The notes under the pieces were generated by a model that was not told the DNA's origin, searched no databases, and saw only the letters and a list, made by a program, of their open reading frames with translations. Shown in pieces: positions 58,010 through 64,000 of a DNA stretch of 64,000 nt. The translations under genes and the position numbers were made by a program. The stretch comes from Leptidea sinapis (lineage: Eukaryota; Arthropoda; Insecta; Lepidoptera; Pieridae): positions 2,690,501 to 2,754,500 of the forward strand of contig NC_066282.1 of assembly GCF_905404315.1 (NCBI RefSeq), given 5' to 3'. The first letter of the stretch is position 1. Each line of letters begins with the position of its first letter.

Positions 58010-58330
58010 GGACCCTTTATTATATCGGAAGATATCGATAGTGCTATAGATTGCAGTTTATTATATGATCGTTTCATTCTGTTGAGGGGCGAATTTAAAC
58101 CTAGGTTCGTTCTACTGTGTGATAGATAGAAGGAGTTATGAATAGGGTTGATAGTAGGAATGATGTACTAGGAATGATGTGCGGGACATATAGATTAATA
58201 TTTAATAAAAGGTTTGGACATTTAAAATTTCCATTAATAATTTTGTGTAATGTTATGACATCTATTATGTTTCGTCGACTTTCGAGTGACTGGTTATAAA
58301 GTTGACAAATTATAAAGAACACAAATCTAA
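58010..58330 (-). mobile_element. LINE fragment, RT C-terminus
   Basis: The minus strand reads SLESRRNIIDVITLHKIING, then FKCPNLLLNINLYVPHIIPS, the pattern that follows the RT thumb in non-LTR elements. Truncated at both sides; it lies 250 bases before the MADF exon. Confidence 0.6.
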
Positions 58331-58584
58331 ACAGACGTCTATTTTTTGACTTCAAGTTGCTTAACCGTATTGTGTATAGCGTGACCCTTTTGCCCCGTTC
58401 AATACGCACGGCGCGCGCGTACCGTACGTCATTACCCCCCAACCCTCCGAACCCCCTCACTGACCCCTGCTTCATACCCTCAGTACGATTATCAACCCCG
58501 CCTCAAACACCCCTACGACAAAAAATTGACGACAACATATTTATACAACTGTCTCTGTAAGTTTCGCAGTTTTCAAGTTAAGTG

Positions 58585-58717
58585 ATGAACGAAATCGATT
58601 TAATAAAGGAGGTCGAAAAGCGACCTATTCTGTATGACAAGTCTGTGAGTGGTTTCAATAAAACAAAGTTGAGGGATGATGCCTGGAAAGAAGTACAGGA
58701 ATCATTAAATGTTTCAG
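58585..58717 (+). CDS. MADF-domain protein, first coding exon
   Basis: ATG at 58585, donor CAG^GTGAGA after 58717, leaving in phase 1. The 44 complete codons read MNEIDLIKEVEKRPILYDKS, then KTKLRDDAWKEVQESLNVS. This is the first half of a MADF domain (an LI-x-E-V-x-x-R-P-x-L-Y-D start and an R-x-x-A-W-x-x-V middle), found in Adf-1-like transcription factors and subunits of chromatin complexes. The second half, with the usual Cys-Lys-x-x-Trp-x-x-Leu-Arg, was not found downstream, so it either lies past 64000 or is in an exon I missed. A CpG-richer stretch (58400-58450) precedes it and may be part of the promoter. Confidence 0.75.
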
Positions 58718-58742
58718 GTGAGAAGTAACAATATCCTATTCA

Positions 58743-59105
58743 TCTTAATATATATAAATTACGTGACACGTTGTTTGTCGCGATGGACTCCTAAACTAAT
58801 GAACGGATTTTAATGGGGATTACTTCATGGAGTGCAGTTTAGTCCAACTTCAGAGAATGATACTTTTTATTTCGATTTGGGAACCATTAATTATTTTTAT
58901 TTTCAATATTTTTATTGTATGGACATATTTTTATGAGAGTATTTAGTGACGCACGGTTTGACAGTTCCGCTGTGAAACAATTTCATTATAACAACAGGGA
59001 GCATTTTTACGAAATAATTCTTGATGTTTTCAAATATTTTTGGCAAATTCCTATAAAATAGTATTTTTTTATTATCTACAGAACAACGTCTGTCGGGTCA
59101 GCTAG
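58743..59105 (+). mobile_element. Helitron-like non-autonomous element, copy 7
   Basis: Starts TCTTAATATATATAAATTAC after an A and ends CGGGTCAGCTAG before a T. It starts 25 bases downstream of the MADF exon donor. The rest of 59106-60390 is AT-rich and unassigned. Confidence 0.62.
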
Positions 59106-60389
59106 TATAATATAATATATAGTCGCTGATAATGTCTAAACTTTCGTAACAATGGTCTTAAGATTGCAATTTAGCTTGTAATGTGTTAATTTTGATTAAA
59201 ACTGTTTTAAAAACTTAGTTTATCTTTTTATATGAATCCTAGTGATAGTTTTTCTACTACTTCATATTAAGTATTTAAATAACTATCGCAGTATTTAATT
59301 TTGTACGGTGATTTACTATATAATGTAGATCGAGACACACAAACAAACATAAAGTAATTATTGGAATATACACAGTAAAAATTGACATGTCACTTAATCC
59401 ATAAAATATTAAGATTTTAAAAACACAACAATATTCAACCGGGCGTCGGTACCGATATATTTATGAAAAAACAAGTCAACAGTTAAGTTTTCTTGCGCAA
59501 ATTTTTCAAGAAACCTGCAATATTTATGTACTAGTTGCTGCCCGCGACGTCGTGTACGAGGACTATAACTGCAATATAATTTATACAGTATACCTATATA
59601 TAAGGGTTGGCAGCAATTTATATATAAGTATAAGCAGCACTTTATATATAAGGGGTGATAATATACAGCTTTTATGCTGTACCGACCTCTCTTTAATATT
59701 CATGCAAAATTTGAAGTTTTACGCGAGGTACAGTTAATAATGTAGGCAACGAAAGGTAGCTCTAAAGATAAATAATGTCACTTATACCAAATAAAATAAA
59801 TACAATTTTAATTACAAGAGTTTAACTACCTTATTATTACACAGTTAAATTAATTTTCTTACCAGGATCTTCAGTATAAGCGATTATATGTCCGATATTC
59901 GTGGACACTCTGTGCTAATAGATCATGGCGCGCGCTAAAGCCATTCCAAATTAATGGTTGCGTTAATCGAAGAAATTCACATAAATAATATAATTCTTTT
60001 TTTAAAAGAACGCTTCTATAAAGTCAAATAAAATTTACTTAATCGTCACTATAAATATTTCTAAAATATTTCTTTTAAAATTAATGAATCGACCATATGT
60101 TCGGAAAAGTAGAGCACGTGAGAAGAACATACAAAAAACTCAACGGACACTCTTCTCTATAGTACGCTCTGATACTTATTTTATTAGCTAAATATATATC
60201 TTAATACATATCTATATTATGGCATCTTTGTATGTGATTTTCGACCCCTTCAACACTCCGTATTCTTTTGAAATTCCGTACACTTACCAAGAACAATACT
60301 TGAAATAGTCCATTTTATTATCTGAATTAATACAAAAAATCCTTAGAGGTAAAGACATGGAGTTAATCCATCTAGAATCCCAGAAATTT

Positions 60390-60505
60390 AAAAAGAAAAT
60401 GTTGATTCGATATACTAAGGACGAAAGCAAACACAAAATGGTCTAGGATAGCTAAGGGTAGAAGAGAGTGGAAGAAGTTGAAAGAGGCCTTTGTCACAAT
60501 AGATT
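60390..60505 (+). mobile_element. RTE-like LINE tail
   Basis: One plus-strand frame ends GRREWKKLKEAFVTID and a stop, the closing W-x-x-L-x-x-A motif common at the C-terminus of RTE-type LINE proteins. Only a short stretch is visible. Confidence 0.4.
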
Positions 60506-60509
60506 AGGG

Positions 60510-61040
60510 CTTCCAATCCCGCGGCCTGTATTCAATCTCGGAAATTTGCGGCTCTACGAATTTTCAATCCCGCGGGATCTCGGTATTTGCGGGATCCCGC
60601 ATATTGAAAATATGCACATTTTAAAACAATGAATTTATCAACTCCACATTTATTTACGTGCATATTACTATTAAAATCGGGTCAATCAAATTCAAATGTT
60701 TTTTTTCACAAAAAAACAATAACAAATTCTGAATAAAAAGTAAATGAAAACAAAACAAATCGTTTTCAAAAAATACACAAAGCCAAGGTAAAAAATTAAC
60801 CAAAAAAAAAACACATTTTAAACTGATAAATTATTACTTAATTATTAAGTTTGTCAGATTTTAATCTTAACTGAAATGTTTCCGAAGGAAACACAACATG
60901 TCCAAACTGTCTTCTGCCAAACTACTGCGTATTTTACGTACACAATATAGCCTGCAGCAGAAAATGCCCTTTCTGCTTCCACACTTGTGAGCGGTATGAA
61001 AGATTCATTCACGTACAAACCCTTAAAAAGATGTATCAAT
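60510..61040 (-). mobile_element. hAT transposon remnant
   Basis: The minus-strand frame near 61020-60960 reads VNESFIPLTSVEAERAFSAA and GYIV, the conserved P-x-(T/S)-S-x-x-x-E-R-x-F-S-x-A start of the hAT dimerisation domain. Downstream, 60510-60600 contains several inverted GCGGGATC / GATCCCGC words that may belong to its end. No complete transposase. Confidence 0.6.
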
Positions 61041-61127
61041 AAAATAACTTGATTTATTAAGAATAATATTTCACACAGATTATCCTATTTTGCATCGAAT
61101 ACACGCTTTTTTTAAGCTAAGACGAAA

Positions 61128-61920
61128 GCAAACACATCTAAAACAATTTGCTAATGTTTTCTGACAGGCGTCTAATTTATATAACATGGAAATACACATC
61201 AAGAAAATTTTGCTAAAGTTTTCCAACAGGCGTCAATTTTAAAAATGGACAAACCATAAACTTAGTATACTAGCGTAATAGATAAATACTCTCCTCGTTA
61301 CAGCGAGACTAAATTTGAAATTTTCATTTGTGCTAGTTCTACAGATGTGTTAGCAAGTTAGTGAAGTGTGCAGTAGGTACTTAAATTTTGGTTAATCCCT
61401 ATGACAAATATTGATAAACGGCGTCATATTCAAGTACACAATATTTAATCATCTAATACTTAGTTTGCTAAATTATTATAATCTTAAGAAAATCGAGTTT
61501 TTACTGCGTATATCAAATATTCTATTTAGTATTTTAGTGCATATCTTCTACGAAAATAAACATCATGAAGGAAAGAAGAATCAATATTTACCTGTGAAAT
61601 GTTTCTTTAGTTAGATAGTAACTATAAGTAACAACACAATCTAAAACACGACACCATTATATTTTTAAAACCCGTTAAAACACGGAAAAATAAAAATATT
61701 AAAATTAAAACGCGGTCCAATTTGAAAGGAGACAAATGGGCACTAAATTCGTGGTTTTCATCTATTCCGTCTCTTTCTCACACCTAGATATTTATGTAAG
61801 GATAGTTATTCACTTTCACACAGGGATTTGTATTCGTGCCATAACTATTACACTAGTATAATATGTTTGTGGCACAAACACATCTAGAACAATTTGCTAA
61901 AGGTAACTGACAGGCGTTAA
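61128..61920. repeat. Three scattered copies of a 45-base motif
   Basis: AACACATCTAAAACAATTTG and GACAGGCGTCTAATTT at 61128-61180 recur with changes at about 61195-61240 and 61875-61920. Between them are AT-rich sequences without genes. Confidence 0.45.
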
Positions 61921-62059
61921 TTTTCTTTATGAAATGATAAGTATGTAGCTGCGACAAAACAATCAAACATTGTAGAGAATGACTAGTTACTAATGAAACA
62001 TGACTATGCGAAATTGTAGACGAGAAAAATATGGCTAAGAGAGATAGGTAACGTATAAC

Positions 62060-62285
62060 GCATAAAACACAATAACCTAAATTAGCAATGGATGGTCATG
62101 TTTCAAAGAGGACTATTCCTAATACAGATTTCTAGAGTAGGTACCAACCTTGGGCTGAGAAGCAGCCAAGAAAGCCAGTATTCGACAATAACTGGTTGCA
62201 TGTAGCCCAAGATACGATCACATGGCTTAAGCTAACGTAGACCCACACCATTAACAAAGACCAAACAGGCTAAGAAGAAAATATA
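62060..62285 (+). mobile_element. Possible RTE-like LINE tail
   Basis: A plus-strand frame reads NNWLHVAQDTITWLKLT then stop, which resembles the W-x-x-x-A-Q-D-x-x-x-W ending of RTE proteins. Weak. Confidence 0.35.
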
Positions 62286-62287
62286 TA

Positions 62288-62425
62288 CCCCCTTATTCAT
62301 AATAGTCTTCTAACTTAAAGCATTGCTAATTCTCACTCTGTCTTCTTCTATTGACCTAAGTCAGAATGCGAAAAAACACTTCTAAGCGGCTGTTTAAAGT
62401 TAGCGGACCATTGTGAATAAGAGGG
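62288..62425 (+). mobile_element. 138-bp MITE, copy 4
   Basis: Same length and inner hairpin as copy 1, with a few substitutions (GTCTTCTAAC, AATGCGAAAA, AAGAGGG). Confidence 0.78.
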
Positions 62426-63029
62426 ATAAGGTCTTACATCTTTGTGCGGTTTGGTGTCGAGACACTTAGCCCATGGGCAAAGAGACTGTACTACAATTAA
62501 CACGCCTCATTAGGGCTTTAACTGGAAACCCAAGCGCTGGCAGCTATTTCGGTCAACGGATCAGCCTAGCTATCCAACACAGAAATGCTGCCAGTATTCT
62601 TGGTACACTTCCTTGTAATTTCATTTAATCATAATATAAATAGCTAGGGAATTCTTGGCTTTAATGTTAAATACTGCGTGTTTGATAAATGTGACTTAGT
62701 GGCAACATCGACGGTCTCGGTCGGTGAGCTTATTGGTAAGGCTTCTATTCGACTTATGTGGGGAGAATTCCTTAAACCGGATAAAGGAGGTTGCTGTTTA
62801 ATTAAATATACAACATAGTTAAGTGAATAACAATTTTTTCGACGTGTATCTCATTTAAAAAACTTAAATTTAGTATTAATTTTTACCTGCCAGCCTTCAC
62901 TTTAGTAAAATATTAATAAGATAATAATACTTTCACATCGGGTAACCTTGTCGGATGGAGACAAACTCGAAACTATATTAATTTATTGTGACTTTAGCAT
63001 TCACTGCAATATCTGTCATTAAAAAAACG

Positions 63030-63165
63030 ATTCATCATCAGCCAGAAGACGTCCAATGATGGACAAAGATTTCCACGACGATCGGTCCTGTGCTGCCCTC
63101 ATCCAACGAATTCCGGCGATCTTGACCAGATCGTCGTTCGAGTTACGAAAAAGTTGTCTAGTGTT
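63030..63165 (+). repeat. Dispersed repeat, CATCATCAGCC...GATCTTGACCAGATCG type
   Basis: TCATCATCAGCCAGAAGACG, CACGACGATCGGTCCTG, then ATTCCGGCGATCTTGACCAG. I recognise it as a common interspersed sequence in lepidopteran genomes; the class is uncertain. The remainder of 62430-63480 is unassigned. Confidence 0.5.
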
Positions 63166-63489
63166 TTTTTACCATATTTAAAACGGCTCTGGCGGCTGGC
63201 GCATCCACTGTTTGACCACAGAGTACCTATTATTTAATATAACTGGCAAGCGTTATTTATATCGAACGATTCAATGTTTTTTTTTTAATTCATTAAGCAA
63301 CTGTCATTGCAAATTGTCTGTATACGAATTGTTAAGAATAGTAGGTATAATATTTAACAGCGACAAACAAACCGCGTCGCTTTAGGAAGCGAATTATTAT
63401 AGGGTAAGAAATACTAGGCGTTCAAAAAGTAGCGTATTGTTAATAAATACCACGTTTTCAGTATTAATAAACAATAAATTAGTAGTAAT

Positions 63490-63725
63490 TCCATCTTCGC
63501 ACGACACGCCACAAGTTAGGATATCATACTCACCACCTGGATGTGTGGCTGTCCTCCACAGTGCGGTTTTCAATGAGCTTTCTTCCACGTACCACAAAGT
63601 ACACCTTCCTTAAAGGCCGGCAACGCTCCTGTGATTCCTCTGGTGTTGCAAGAGATTGTGGGCGGCGGTGATCACTTAACAACAGGTGACCCGTACGCTC
63701 GTTTGTCCTCCTATTCCATAAAAAA
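63490..63725 (+). mobile_element. 5'-truncated LINE (family J) with internal deletion
   Basis: Plus-sense: CCATCTTCGCACGACACGCC, then CGTACCACAAAGTACACCTT where about 60 bases usual in other copies are missing, then ACAGGTGACCCGTACGCTCG and CCATAAAAAAAA. The remaining 63730-64000 holds nothing recognisable. Confidence 0.75.
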
Positions 63726-64000
63726 AAAGTAATAAACAAATATTTTCCGTTTTTAAAGCCTTTAACTATATACATATTGATATTTGACCGAAGCGTCGAA
63801 TATATCGTCATATTATCTATAGACTTTTAATACAATGCGTATCAAAGCTTGCGAGAGAAAAGAACAATATCTCTTACGGTGATACAGCAAGTTAGAAAAG
63901 GAAAGTAAATCTATTTTAACCGTAACCGATTGATTGACAAGTCGTAAACGGTCAGCCACGCTTTGAATTATGTCCTTAGTATTTTGAATATTAAACTAGT

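Larger units (their letters stand above)
51853..58584. other. Intergenic region after the zinc-finger gene
   Basis: Includes the 3' UTR signal near 51897, a decayed LINE 3' end at about 52880-53000, a dispersed repeat at about 53033-53170 (CAAAAAGGAGGAGGTACTCA type), the palindrome at 53691-53788, LINE fragments listed separately, and a degraded LINE at 58010-58330. Stretches 51910-52870, 55800-56690 and 57260-58000 hold nothing I can identify. Confidence 0.45.

Overview
This is a piece of an insect nuclear genome, most likely a moth or butterfly. Genes are split by long introns with standard GT-AG junctions. There are no operons, and most of the DNA is transposon-derived. The LINE 3' ends, the Helitron-like repeats (A^TC...CTAG^T) and the tRNA-headed SINEs are of kinds I associate with Lepidoptera; that assignment is from memory, not from a search.

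Three host genes can be supported. (1) Minus strand, 32042 to 722 and beyond the left edge: acylaminoacyl-peptidase (APEH, family S9C), rebuilt as 13 constitutive-type coding exons in perfect reading phase, giving about 689 residues. Only the last exon, which should carry the catalytic His, is missing. The gene holds two homologous, phase-equivalent versions of the catalytic-serine exon (3260-3557 and 2000-2288), which look like mutually exclusive alternatives. (2) Plus strand, 37440-51852: a four-exon C2H2 zinc-finger protein of 440 residues with about eleven fingers. (3) Plus strand, from 58585: the first coding exon of a MADF-domain protein whose remaining exons were not found in the window.

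The rest is mobile DNA. Highlights: a complete, apparently very young Tc1/mariner-superfamily element (40152-42548) with an intact DD41D transposase and 421-bp terminal inverted repeats that differ at only one base I could find; a frameshifted mariner (47768-49067); a 3.2-kb Jockey-type LINE with endonuclease and reverse transcriptase in several broken frames (15381-18568) plus many 5'-truncated relatives; Helitron-like elements, one chimeric; a Harbinger-type remnant; a hAT remnant; a 138-bp MITE in four copies; a nine-unit 86-bp minisatellite with a three-unit higher-order pattern; and several hairpins.

Layout: 1-32042 APEH (about 2.1 kb of coding sequence spread over 31 kb); 32043-37439 intergenic with a microsatellite and LINE pieces; 37440-51852 zinc-finger gene, with the DD41D element in intron 2 and the mariner in intron 3; 51853-58584 intergenic, repeat-rich; 58585-64000 MADF first exon and repeat-rich sequence. 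The host genes show no sign of working as a pathway; they are simply neighbours.
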